Assembly (NCBI GenBank): GCA_963817945.1
Contig: CAWFQH010000001.1
Span: 248,001 to 312,000 of the forward strand
Source: VRUE01 sp963817945
GTDB taxonomy: Bacteria; Actinomycetota; Thermoleophilia; Solirubrobacterales; 70-9
Direction of reading: 5' to 3'
DNA: 64,000 nt
In this document: piece after piece, positions 43,568 through 51,096 of the stretch
Position numbering within the stretch: position 1 is the stretch's first letter
How the letters are laid out: each line of letters opens with the position of its first letter
Position numbers and translations under genes: made by a program
The notes under the pieces: model-generated
What the model saw: only the letters and a program-made list of their open reading frames with translations
The model's database searches: none
Told to the model about the DNA's origin: nothing

Positions 43568-44182
43568 TCAGGAGACCTTGCGGACGACGCCGATGACGCG
43601 GCCGAGCACCACGGCGTCGGTGGCCCGGATCGGCTCCATCGCCTTGTTCTCCGGCTGCAGTCGGACGTGGTCGGCCTCGCGGAAGTAGCGCTTCACCGTC
43701 GCCTCGTCGCCGATCAGGGCGACGACGATCTCGCCGTCGGATGCCTCCTCGGCGGGTCGGACGACCACGTAGTCGTCCTCAAAGATGCCGGCTTCGATCA
43801 TGCTTTCGCCACGGACGCGTAGGACGTAGTCGCCATCCTCGCCGCCGATCACGTCGGGGATCTCGATGTAGTCCTCGATGTTCTCTTCGGCCAGGATCGG
43901 TGCCCCCGCCGCGACGTGGCCCACTAAAGGCAGACCACTGCCGGGCATGATCGTCTTCTTCGCCCGGTCGAAGAGCAGCTCGATCGCCCGCGGCTTGGTC
44001 GGGTCCCGCCGCAGCAGCCCGATCTTCTCCAGGTTCGCCAGGTGCGCGTGGACGGTCGAGGACGAATGCAGACCCACCGCTTTGCCGATCTCCCGCACCG
44101 TAGGCGGATAGCCGGTCTTCGCCGCGTAGCGACGGATGAAGTCGAAGATCTCTTTCTGCCTTTTGGTCAGATCCAGCTCCAC
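43568..44182 (-). CDS. lexA: LexA repressor
   Basis: 204 residues. Winged-helix N-terminus: TKRQKEIFDFIRRYAAKTGY, PPTVREIGKAVGLHSSSTVH. Autocleavage site Ala92-Gly93 in HVAAGAPILAEE, catalytic Ser127 (GESMIEAGIFEDD) and Lys164 (EATVKRYF). It represses SOS genes and is cleaved with RecA on DNA damage. A SOS box 34 bp upstream shows autoregulation. The IS5-family element ends 37 bp beyond its 3' end. Confidence 0.95.
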   Translation of the reverse strand: MELDLTKRQKEIFDFIRRYAAKTGYPPTVREIGKAVGLHSSSTVHAHLANLEKIGLLRRDPTKPRAIELLFDRAKKTIMPGSGLPLVGHVAAGAPILAEENIEDYIEIPDVIGGEDGDYVLRVRGESMIEAGIFEDDYVVVRPAEEASDGEIVVALIGDEATVKRYFREADHVRLQPENKAMEPIRATDAVVLGRVIGVVRKVS

Positions 44183-44215
44183 ACGTCCTCCTCCTCGCGG
44201 CGCCCGACGGGCGCT

Positions 44216-44229
44216 CGAACACTTGTTCG
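44216..44229. promoter_or_regulatory. SOS box upstream of lexA
   Basis: CGAACACTTGTTCG, matching the actinobacterial/Gram-positive LexA dyad CGAAC-N4-GTTCG exactly; the base before it is T, extending the match. It lies 34-47 bp before the lexA start. Confidence 0.88.
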
Positions 44230-44326
44230 CAGGCTAGCGCCTGCTGCGGATGCATGCAAGCCCCGCGGCCGGCCCGCAGGGCAGCGCCCGCAGCTCGGCT
44301 CAGCATCTAGAATCGATCGCCCACGA

Positions 44327-44412
44327 GCGGCTGTGGCGGAACTGGTAGACGCGCAAGGTTGAGGGCCTTGTGCCCCTTACGGGGCGTGATGGTTCGACTC
44401 CATTCAGCCGCA
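44327..44412 (+). tRNA. tRNA-Leu (anticodon GAG)
   Basis: 86 nt. The acceptor GCGGCTG pairs with CAGCCGC, discriminator A. The anticodon stem CAAGG/CCTTG holds loop TTGAGGG. The long variable arm (GCCCCTTACGGGGC) is typical of tRNA-Leu, and the T loop is TTCGACT. CCA is not encoded. Confidence 0.95.
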
Positions 44413-44618
44413 TGGGAAGCCCGTCGGAGGCTCGCTCCGACGGGCGAGCTCGTACGCGGACCATTCGCACCGCCCGGGGAGCTCGCACCTCGCGGGTCCC
44501 GTTTTGTCCTGGTCTGGGAGGGGTAAGACGCGAGAAGCGGAGGGATAAGAAGCCGAGCGCTTCGCTCAGTGCTGGTCCAAGCGCGGTCGCGCCAGGGCCT
44601 CCCGAAACAGAGGACACG

Positions 44619-45602
44619 ATGGCCGAGAACAGCAGTCGAGATCGAGACGACGAGGCACGCCGCGACTACCGCCCGGAGGGGGTCCAGTCGAATACCGGCA
44701 CCTTCGCGACGCTCAAGCGCACCGCCACCGAGTTCATGGAGGACAACCTCTCCGACTGGGCGGCGGCGCTGACCTACTACGGGTTGCTGGCGCTGTTCCC
44801 CGCCCTGATCGCGCTCGTCTCCCTGCTCGGCCTCTTCGGCGATCCGAAAGAGACGACCGACACGATCACCGAGATCGTCACCTCGGTCGGCCCCTCGTCG
44901 GCGGCGGAAACGTTCGCCGGCCCGATCGAATCGATCACCTCCAACCGCAGTGGCGCCGGGATCGCCCTGATCGTCGGCCTCGCCCTGGCGCTCTGGTCGG
45001 CCTCCAGCTACGTCGGCGCCTTCATGCGTGCCTCGAACGTCATCTACGAGACCCCCGAGGGCCGGCCGATCTGGAAGCTGCGGCCGTTGCAGATGCTGGT
45101 CACCCTGATCATGATCGTCCTACTGGCAGTACTCGCGCTCTCGCTCGTCATGACCGGCCCGATCGTCGAAGCTGTCGCCGAGCCGATCGGTCTCTCGAGC
45201 ACCGCGATCACGATCTGGGACATCGCCAAGTGGCCGGTGCTGATAGCGGTCTTCGTACTGATGATCGGTCTCCTCTACTACGCCTCGCCGAACGTGAAGC
45301 TAAGGGGCTTCAAATGGGTGACGCCGGGCAGCATCGTCGCCCTCGTGGTCTGGGTCGTGGCTTCGGCGGCGTTCGCGTTCTACGTCGCGAACTTCGGCTC
45401 CTACAACAAGACCTACGGAACCCTCGGCGGCGTCATCGCCCTGCTGGTGTGGATGTGGATCACCAATCTGGCGATCCTCTTCGGCCACCAACTGAACGCC
45501 GAGCGCGAGCGAAGCATGGAGATCGACGAGGGGCAGACGCGGGCAGAGCGCGAGATCCAGCTCGAACCGCGATCGGAGCCAAAGGAACAGAAGACGACCT
45601 GA
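44619..45602 (+). CDS. YihY/UPF0761-family membrane protein
   Basis: 327 residues, GAGGA upstream of the ATG. The family opening WAAALTYYGLLALFPALIAL is followed by about six transmembrane helices, SASSYVGAFMRASNVIYE, YYASPNVKLRGFKWVTPGSI, and SYNKTYGTLGGVIALLVWMW with the last helix NLAILFGHQLNAE. The charged C-terminal tail is cytoplasmic. Members were once called ribonuclease BN in error; the function is unknown. It is probably transcribed downstream of tRNA-Leu. Confidence 0.88.
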   Translation: MAENSSRDRDDEARRDYRPEGVQSNTGTFATLKRTATEFMEDNLSDWAAALTYYGLLALFPALIALVSLLGLFGDPKETTDTITEIVTSVGPSSAAETFAGPIESITSNRSGAGIALIVGLALALWSASSYVGAFMRASNVIYETPEGRPIWKLRPLQMLVTLIMIVLLAVLALSLVMTGPIVEAVAEPIGLSSTAITIWDIAKWPVLIAVFVLMIGLLYYASPNVKLRGFKWVTPGSIVALVVWVVASAAFAFYVANFGSYNKTYGTLGGVIALLVWMWITNLAILFGHQLNAERERSMEIDEGQTRAEREIQLEPRSEPKEQKTT

Positions 45603-45645
45603 GAGGTCGCGCAGCGCCGTTCGACGACGAGCGTAGGCTGCTCGC

Positions 45646-46425
45646 ATGCCGAAGGTCGACTACGAGCGGATCGGAGTCGGCTACAGCGGCGTCCGCCGGG
45701 CCGACCCGCAGATCACGGCAAGGATCGAGGCGGCCCTCGGTGATGCGCGCAGCGTCGTCAACGTCGGTGCCGGTACCGGCTCCTACGAGCCATCTACTCG
45801 CGAGGTGACCGCGGTCGAGCCTTCTGCGGAGATGATCGCCCAGCGTCCAACCGGTGCGACGCCGGCGGTGCAGGGGCGCGCCGAGCGGCTCCCGTTCGAG
45901 GACAACAGCTTCGATGCAGCGATGGCGATCTTCAGCGACCACCACTGGCGTGACCGGGCAACCGGCCTGTGCGAGATGGCCAGGGTGGCGCGCCGGCGGA
46001 TCCTTTTGCTCAACGTGGATCCCGGTCTGGCGCGGCGGTTCTGGCTGACGCGCGACTACCTGCCCGGATTCGTCGACCTGATCCCCGAGGCCTACCGCCA
46101 GACCGGGCACTGGGAGCGGGAGCTCCGAAGCCTTTGGGGAGCGGTTGAGGTTTTGCCGGTCCCGGTGCCGCACGACTGCCGCGACGGCTTCTACCAGGCC
46201 TACTGGCGACGGCCCCGCGCCTACCTGGACCGGCGCATCCGCGATGGCATCTCGGTCTTCCACCGCCTGCCCCCGACCGAAGTGGCCGCTGCGGTCGGGG
46301 ACCTGCGTCGCGACCTCGACAGCGGCGCCTGGGACCGGCGCAACGCCGACCTGCGCCGCCAGCCGGAGCTCGACGTCGGTCTGCGGCTGGTGGTCGCCGA
46401 GCTGACCAGCGAGCGCGGCGAATAA
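45646..46425 (+). CDS. SAM-dependent class I methyltransferase
   Basis: 259 residues: SVVNVGAGTGSYEP (SAM motif I, shortened), VTAVEPSAEMIAQRP, ERLPFEDNSFDAAMAIFSDHHW (motif II/III, UbiE-like) and RRRILLLNVDP. This is the methyltransferase-11-like fold; the second half is helical and not diagnostic. The substrate is unknown. It ends 38 bp before a second methyltransferase. Confidence 0.82.
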   Translation: MPKVDYERIGVGYSGVRRADPQITARIEAALGDARSVVNVGAGTGSYEPSTREVTAVEPSAEMIAQRPTGATPAVQGRAERLPFEDNSFDAAMAIFSDHHWRDRATGLCEMARVARRRILLLNVDPGLARRFWLTRDYLPGFVDLIPEAYRQTGHWERELRSLWGAVEVLPVPVPHDCRDGFYQAYWRRPRAYLDRRIRDGISVFHRLPPTEVAAAVGDLRRDLDSGAWDRRNADLRRQPELDVGLRLVVAELTSERGE

Positions 46426-46463
46426 CGCCGACTTGCGGATCGATCTCACGCTGCGCAACACCG

Positions 46464-47144
46464 GTGAGCCCGACAATCGGCGGCGTGTCGCGCAGCGACT
46501 TCTACGCCTCGCCTTTCGGCGCGGTCTACAGCGCCTATATGGGCCGGCCGCGCCTCGGCCGCCCGATTGGACGGATGCTCTGGGGTGGCGATCTGGGTCG
46601 CTACTACGAGAGCATGGCCGCGATCGGCCAGGTTCCCGCAGGCGGCACGGTTGTCGATTGCCCCTGCGGAGCGGGCGCCGCTTTCCGCGGCCTCTCCCCC
46701 GGCCAGCCCGTCCGCTATGTCGCCGCCGACCTCTCGCCTTCGATGCTGCGCCGGGCGCGCCGGAACGCCCACCGCCGTGGCCTCACCGACGTTGGGTTCG
46801 TCGAGGCCGACGCCACGGCTTTACCCCTCTCGGATAGCAGCGCCAACCTCTTCCTCTCGCTCTGGGGCCTGCACTGCTTCGCCGACCCCGGCGGCGCCTT
46901 GGCCGAGGCAGCGCGCGTCCTCAAGCCGGGCGGACGCTTGGTCGGTGCCTCCTTTGTCGCGGGCCGCGACGGCCTGCGACAGCGGCTGCTGATCCGCTCC
47001 GGCCTCGGCGACTTCGGCCGGGTCGGTGCCCAGGCCGAGATCGAAGCTTGGCTGGGTGCCGCCGGACTCGAACTGTCTCAGGCCGAGCGCTCCGGTCCGA
47101 TGCTCTTCTTCGAGGCGTCCCGGCTCGCTGCCAGGTCGGCGTAG
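46464..47144 (+). CDS. SAM-dependent class I methyltransferase
   Basis: 226 residues: GTVVDCPCGAGAAFRGLSPG (motif I), YVAADLSPSMLRRARRNA, VEADATALPLSDSSANLFLS, ALAEAARVLKPGGRLVGASF. Typical methyltransferase-11; the substrate is unknown. The start could instead be GTG 46485 (SRSDFYASPFG), which better fits the family N-terminus. Its last 67 bp overlap the 3' end of the convergent CYTH gene. Confidence 0.82.
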   Translation: MSPTIGGVSRSDFYASPFGAVYSAYMGRPRLGRPIGRMLWGGDLGRYYESMAAIGQVPAGGTVVDCPCGAGAAFRGLSPGQPVRYVAADLSPSMLRRARRNAHRRGLTDVGFVEADATALPLSDSSANLFLSLWGLHCFADPGGALAEAARVLKPGGRLVGASFVAGRDGLRQRLLIRSGLGDFGRVGAQAEIEAWLGAAGLELSQAERSGPMLFFEASRLAARSA

Positions 47145-47674
47145 CTGCCGGCGAGCAGATGGCGCTCCTCGATCCCGAGCGCCGCTCGCAGCGCCTCGAT
47201 CCGCTCCCGGCCGGCGTCGAGATCCAGATCCGGCCCGAGCACCGCCTCGAGCTCGACGTAGGTCCCCAGGCCCTCGACCCGGTCAAGGTGGATTCGTACG
47301 CCCCGCCAGAGGAAGAGTCGGCGCTCTTTCGCCACGACTGCGGCGACTCCCAGAGTGCTTTCAAGCGCTTCCTTCAGCTCCCCGGGACGCTCGATCGGCA
47401 CGATCAAGTAGCTGCTCTCGCGCGCCGACTCGCCGTCTGGTCGCTCGTAAGCAATCAACTGGGCCGACGCGTCGTTTTCTTCGCGCAACTTCAGTCGCCC
47501 GCGCTGGGCCGCAAAGTACGTATCGCGCTGAGCCAGGACGCCGGCGGCTTCTGCGCCGAGGGACTCGCAGGCGGCAAGTGAGCGCTCCGGGTCGGGATCC
47601 TTCGCCTTCAGCTCGAGATTGCGGTTGGGCGCGGCGATCGGCGCAGGGTACGCATGTAGCTTTGGCCCGTGCAC
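47078..47674 (-). CDS. CYTH-domain protein (class IV adenylate cyclase/thiamine triphosphatase fold)
   Basis: 198 residues from an uncertain GTG. The CYTH opening NRNLELKAKD is followed by basic and acidic strands of the tunnel fold: AQRDTYFAAQRGRLKLREEN, LIAYERPDG, FLWRGVRIHLDRVEGLGTYVELEA. The enzyme would bind a triphosphate with Mg; the RNxELKA version occurs in bacterial class IV cyclase-like proteins, but substrate is unknown. It diverges from dtd with its start just before the dtd ribosome site, and overlaps the methyltransferase 3' end. Confidence 0.8.
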   Translation of the reverse strand: MHGPKLHAYPAPIAAPNRNLELKAKDPDPERSLAACESLGAEAAGVLAQRDTYFAAQRGRLKLREENDASAQLIAYERPDGESARESSYLIVPIERPGELKEALESTLGVAAVVAKERRLFLWRGVRIHLDRVEGLGTYVELEAVLGPDLDLDAGRERIEALRAALGIEERHLLAGSYADLAASRDASKKSIGPERSA

Positions 47675-47685
47675 AGGAGGTATCG

Positions 47686-48102
47686 ATGAGGGCGTTGGTT
47701 CAGCGGGTCAGCCAGGCGGCAGTCGACGTCGAGGGTGAGCGGGTGGCTCAGATCGGACCGGGGATGCTGGTCCTGCTGGGCATCGGCCGCGAGGACACCG
47801 TGGCGGAGGCGGACCGACTCGCCGACAAGGTCCGGGCGCTGCGGATCTTCGACGACGCCGAGGGGCGCATGAACGAGCCGCTGGGCGAGCGCGAAGTGCT
47901 CGCGGTCAGCCAGTTCACGCTCTACGGCGACGCCCGCAAGGGCAACCGGCCCAGCTACGTCGATGCCGCGCCGGCCGAGCTGGCGGAGCCCCTCTACGAC
48001 CGCTTCTGCGAGCGGCTCGGCGCCGCCAAGGGCGTCTTTGGCGCCTGCATGGGCGTCGCCCTCGTCAACGACGGACCGGTCACCCTGCTATTGGAGGCTT
48101 GA
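47686..48102 (+). CDS. dtd: D-aminoacyl-tRNA deacylase
   Basis: 138 residues with AGGAGG at 47675-47680. Full Dtd pattern: MRALVQRVSQAAVDVEGERV, GMLVLLGIGREDT, VSQFTLYGDARKGNRPSY (active-site SQFTLY) and GVFGACMGVALVNDGPVTLL (cross-subunit GP loop, NDGPVT). It hydrolyses D-aminoacyl- and Gly-tRNA-Ala mischarges. The GNAT gene follows by 4 bp. Confidence 0.95.
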   Translation: MRALVQRVSQAAVDVEGERVAQIGPGMLVLLGIGREDTVAEADRLADKVRALRIFDDAEGRMNEPLGEREVLAVSQFTLYGDARKGNRPSYVDAAPAELAEPLYDRFCERLGAAKGVFGACMGVALVNDGPVTLLLEA

Positions 48103-48106
48103 GGCG

Positions 48107-48715
48107 ATGGCATTCGACGCGCCCCTGACCACTCGCCTGGATGGTTCGGTCGTCACCCTCGAGCCCCTCGCCGAGGCCCACGCCGACGAGCTCTGGGAAG
48201 CGGCGCGAGCGCCGGAGATCTGGGCCTGGCTCGCCCACATCGGCGAGAGTCGCGAGTACTTCGACCGCTGGCTGCGGCTGTCACTGGAAGCGGCGGAGCG
48301 CGGCCAGGAGGGTCCCTTCGCGACCCGCGAGCGGCGCAGCGGCAGGCTGATCGGCAGCAGCCGCTACCTCAACGTCCGCCCGGCCGACCGCGCGCTGGAG
48401 ATCGGCTGGACCTGGCTGACCCCGAGCGCCTGGGGCATCGGCGCCAACGGCGAGGCGAAGCTGCTGATGCTGGAGCACGCCTTCGAGCATCTCGGCTGCT
48501 TACGGGTCGAATTCAAGACGGACGCTCGCAACGGGCGCTCCCGCGCCGCGCTCGCCGCCCTGCCGGCGCAGTTCGAGGGTGTCATGCGCAAGCACATGAC
48601 CGTCCCCGACGTCGGCGTCCGCGACTCCGCCTACTTCAGCATCGTCGACGACGAGTGGCCGACGGTCCGGGCCAACCTGAAGCGCCGGCTCGCCGGCCGC
48701 CCCGCCGGCGACTAG
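48107..48715 (+). CDS. GNAT N-acetyltransferase
   Basis: 202 residues: LDGSVVTLEPLAEAHADELW, FATRERRSGRLIGSSRYLNV, ALEIGWTWLTPSAWGIGANG (acetyl-CoA loop area) and LRVEFKTDARNGRSRAALAA. RimJ/RimL-like group; the acceptor is unknown. It follows dtd by 4 bp, so is likely co-transcribed, and overlaps the convergent TetR gene by 4 bp. Confidence 0.85.
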   Translation: MAFDAPLTTRLDGSVVTLEPLAEAHADELWEAARAPEIWAWLAHIGESREYFDRWLRLSLEAAERGQEGPFATRERRSGRLIGSSRYLNVRPADRALEIGWTWLTPSAWGIGANGEAKLLMLEHAFEHLGCLRVEFKTDARNGRSRAALAALPAQFEGVMRKHMTVPDVGVRDSAYFSIVDDEWPTVRANLKRRLAGRPAGD

Positions 48716-49323
48716 GTCGTCCCCAGGGCCTCGTCGATGAAGGGGCCGAGCAGCTCGCCGGTGTGAGTAGCGGTGACCTCCGGTGGCTCGCCGGGGGCGG
48801 TGACGTGACTGATCGCGAGGCGGACCAGGGCCTCGGCGAGGAGACGCGCTTTGGCCGGCGGGGCCTGCGGCCAGCCGTCTTCGATCGTTGCCGTAAGGCG
48901 GGCGGTCGCCCACTGGACGACCGGCATGCCCTGAGTGGTGACGAAGGGGAGCATGCCACCGGTGCCGTCGTCGCTGAGCAGGACGCGGACGAGCGGATCC
49001 TCACCGGCGCTGCGCAGGAAGACACTGAGCGCGGCGCCGATCGCTGCGCGCGGGTCGTCGAGGTGCTCACGGACAGCGGCGTCGACGGCGTCGAGGAAGC
49101 GTTCGCCCTCGTGGATCACGAACGCCTGGGCGAACTCGTCGCGACTGCCGAACTCCTTGTAGAGGGTCTGGCGACTGACCCCGGCGGCGCCGGCGATGTC
49201 GGCCATCGTGATCTCCGACCAGGCCCGCTCCTGCAACTGCTCGCGGGCCGCGGCGAACAGCGTCTGGCGCAGCAGCTCGCGTGCCGCGACGGCGTAGGGA
49301 GCTCGCTCGGGGGCGGTCGCCAT
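48712..49323 (-). CDS. TetR-family regulator of the alkane cluster
   Basis: 203 residues. HTH at about 34-60: ITMADIAGAAGVSRQTLYKEFGSRDEF in part. The rest is the helical ligand domain (FLRSAGEDPLVRVLLSDDG, LAEALVRLAISHVTAPGEPP). It lies 33 bp downstream of rubA on the same strand, the position of AlkU-type regulators in actinobacterial alkB operons. It probably represses alkB through the dyad at 50744-50770. The effector is perhaps an alkane-derived lipid. Confidence 0.85.
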   Translation of the reverse strand: MATAPERAPYAVAARELLRQTLFAAAREQLQERAWSEITMADIAGAAGVSRQTLYKEFGSRDEFAQAFVIHEGERFLDAVDAAVREHLDDPRAAIGAALSVFLRSAGEDPLVRVLLSDDGTGGMLPFVTTQGMPVVQWATARLTATIEDGWPQAPPAKARLLAEALVRLAISHVTAPGEPPEVTATHTGELLGPFIDEALGTT

Positions 49324-49356
49324 CCCCCCATGGTCGCAGTGGGCGCGGCCATCGCG

Positions 49357-49524
49357 CTACTCGCCAGCGGGCTCGAAGTCGACCTTGTCGCGGACCCCGC
49401 AGTCCGGGCAATGCCAGTCGTCCGGCACCTCGCTCCACGGCGTCCCAGGCGGGAAGCCCTCGCGCGCGTGGCCGGCCTGCTCGTCGTAGACGTAGCCGCA
49501 ACCCGGGCAACGCCAGGCGCTCAC
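49357..49524 (-). CDS. rubA: Rubredoxin
   Basis: 55 residues, GTG start in a GTGA overlap with the alkB stop. Iron ligands Cys6-x2-Cys9 (WRCPGCGYVYDE) and Cys39-x2-Cys42 (WHCPDCGVRD), with the rubredoxin core GFPPGTPWSEVPDDW. It delivers electrons to the AlkB di-iron centre. The AlkG2-type start lacks an N-terminal extra domain. Translational coupling to alkB supports the pairing. Confidence 0.95.
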   Translation of the reverse strand: MSAWRCPGCGYVYDEQAGHAREGFPPGTPWSEVPDDWHCPDCGVRDKVDFEPAGE

Positions 49525-50705
49525 GAGGCGGCTCCGTAACGGGCCGCAACCTTGGCGGCCGCGCGCGGCTGGATGTTGGCCTGGCTCAGGTCGCCTTCGT
49601 AGTGGTCGAGCAGGCGGCGGTCCATCACCCGACGCCAGAGCGGCGGGAACCAGGCGAGGACGATCATTCCCGCGTAGCCGGTGGGCAGTTGCGGCGCCTG
49701 GTCGACGTGACGCAGGGCCTGGTAGCGGCGGGTCGGGTTGGCGTGGTGATCGCTGTGGCGCTGCAGGTGGTAGAGGAGGACGTTGGAGGCGACGTTGTTG
49801 CTGTTCCAGCTGTGCTCGGGGAGACAGCGCTCGTAGCGCCCGTCCTCACGCTTCTGCCGCCGCAGCCCGTAGTGCTCGAGGTAGTTGACTACCTCGAGCA
49901 AGGAGAAGCCGACGACCGCCTGCACCAACAGGTAGGGCAGGACGACAAGCCCGAAGACGGCCGTTAGGGCGGCGAAGAGAACCACCGTCATCGCCCAGGC
50001 CTGGAGGATGTCGTTGTGGACCGACCAGGCCGAGTGGCCGACGCGGTCGAGCCTCGTCCGCTCCAGGCCCCAGGCTGAGCTGAGGCTGCCGGAGACGGTG
50101 CGCGGCAGGAAGGCCCAGAAGCTCTCGCCGAGCCGAGCGCTGGCCGGGTCCTCGGGGGTGGCGACGCGGACGTGGTGGCCGCGGTTGTGCTCAATGAAGA
50201 AATGCCCGTAGCCGCTCTGCGCCAAGGCCACCTTGCTCAGCCACTTCTCGAGGCTGGCCCGCTTGTGCCCGAGCTCGTGCGCGGTGTTGATCGCGATGCC
50301 GCTGACCATGCCCATCGTCAGCGCCAGGCCAATGTTCTCGACCGTCGACAGCCCGCCCTCCGCCCAGAGCCAGCAGGCGAAGACGAGTCCGGCGTACTGA
50401 AGCGGGATGAAGGCGTAGGTGCACCAGCGGTAGTAGCGGTCCTGTTCGAGCCATTTGACGATGCTGTCCGGCGGGTTCTCCGCGTCCAGACCGACGATCG
50501 CGTCGAGCAGCGGGAAGACGACGAAGACCAGCGCCGGCCCGAAGAACCAGAAGGCGCCCAGGCCGGTCAACTCGACCGCGGCCCAGGCGAGAAACGGAAG
50601 CGCCGGCACGACCAGTCCCAGCAGCCAGGCGTAGCGCTTCGGGTCGGTCCAGGTCGCCGGATTGACTTCGACCGCCTCTCCATGCGAATGCGCGTGTGCC
50701 TCCAC
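49521..50705 (-). CDS. alkB: Alkane 1-monooxygenase
   Basis: 394 residues with about six membrane helices. All histidine boxes of the integral-membrane di-iron hydroxylase are present: HELGHK (143-148), EHNRGHH (172-178), LQRHSDHH (314-321), plus the AlkB signature NYLEHYGL (274-281). It inserts oxygen at the terminal carbon of medium- or long-chain alkanes, using rubredoxin encoded downstream. Operon alkB-rubA-tetR. The fatty-acid operon at 22.8-30.5 kb could process the products. Confidence 0.95.
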   Translation of the reverse strand: MEAHAHSHGEAVEVNPATWTDPKRYAWLLGLVVPALPFLAWAAVELTGLGAFWFFGPALVFVVFPLLDAIVGLDAENPPDSIVKWLEQDRYYRWCTYAFIPLQYAGLVFACWLWAEGGLSTVENIGLALTMGMVSGIAINTAHELGHKRASLEKWLSKVALAQSGYGHFFIEHNRGHHVRVATPEDPASARLGESFWAFLPRTVSGSLSSAWGLERTRLDRVGHSAWSVHNDILQAWAMTVVLFAALTAVFGLVVLPYLLVQAVVGFSLLEVVNYLEHYGLRRQKREDGRYERCLPEHSWNSNNVASNVLLYHLQRHSDHHANPTRRYQALRHVDQAPQLPTGYAGMIVLAWFPPLWRRVMDRRLLDHYEGDLSQANIQPRAAAKVAARYGAAS

Positions 50706-50743
50706 AGCCCCTCCTTGTCAGATTGCCCGGGTGCGTCTACGTG

Positions 50744-50770
50744 GTTGACACCATAGCGTGATTTGTCAAC
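50744..50770. promoter_or_regulatory. Candidate TetR operator upstream of alkB
   Basis: Inverted repeat GTTGACA-N13-TGTCAAC, 39 bp before the alkB start. The TTGACA on the minus strand also looks like a -35 element, so repressor binding would block the promoter. Confidence 0.55.
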
Positions 50771-50871
50771 GATCGCAACACTCGTGCCCTACCTGTCGGG
50801 CAGCAAGGCCGAGCAGCGAGGTCCCCGAACGGAGTCGCATCGGCGAGGCCCCGGTCGCTACCATCCACCCC

Positions 50872-51096
50872 GTGTACACGCTGCTCTCGATCCTGCAGGT
50901 GATCCTCGCCGTCCTCGTCATCTTCCTGGTGCTCTTGCACTCGGGCAAAGACGCCGGGCTCTCGGGTGCCTTCGGAATCGGCGGTGGCGGCAGTTCCTTC
51001 GGCGGCGGCTCGATGGTCGAGCGCAACCTGGATCGGGCGACGATCTTCTTCTCGATCCTCTTCGTCGTCAACACCCTGGTGCTGCTGAAAATCTAA
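50872..51096 (+). CDS. secG: Preprotein translocase subunit SecG
   Basis: 74 residues from GTG: helix 1 YTLLSILQVILAVLVIFLVL, the LLHSGKDAGLSGAFG loop, a Gly-rich stretch (GGGGSSFGGGSMVERNLDR) and helix 2 ATIFFSILFVVNTLVLL. Classical SecG, an accessory of the SecYEG channel. Longer in-frame starts exist upstream but add no conserved sequence. It overlaps the convergent ccmF gene by 4 bp. Confidence 0.9.
   Translation: MYTLLSILQVILAVLVIFLVLLHSGKDAGLSGAFGIGGGGSSFGGGSMVERNLDRATIFFSILFVVNTLVLLKI

Noticed and set aside
42634..44229. Possibility of a larger genomic island around the IS and lexA
   Set aside because: Only one IS with its own ends is present; flanking genes are housekeeping and there is no integrase, att repeat at tRNA-Leu or phage gene.
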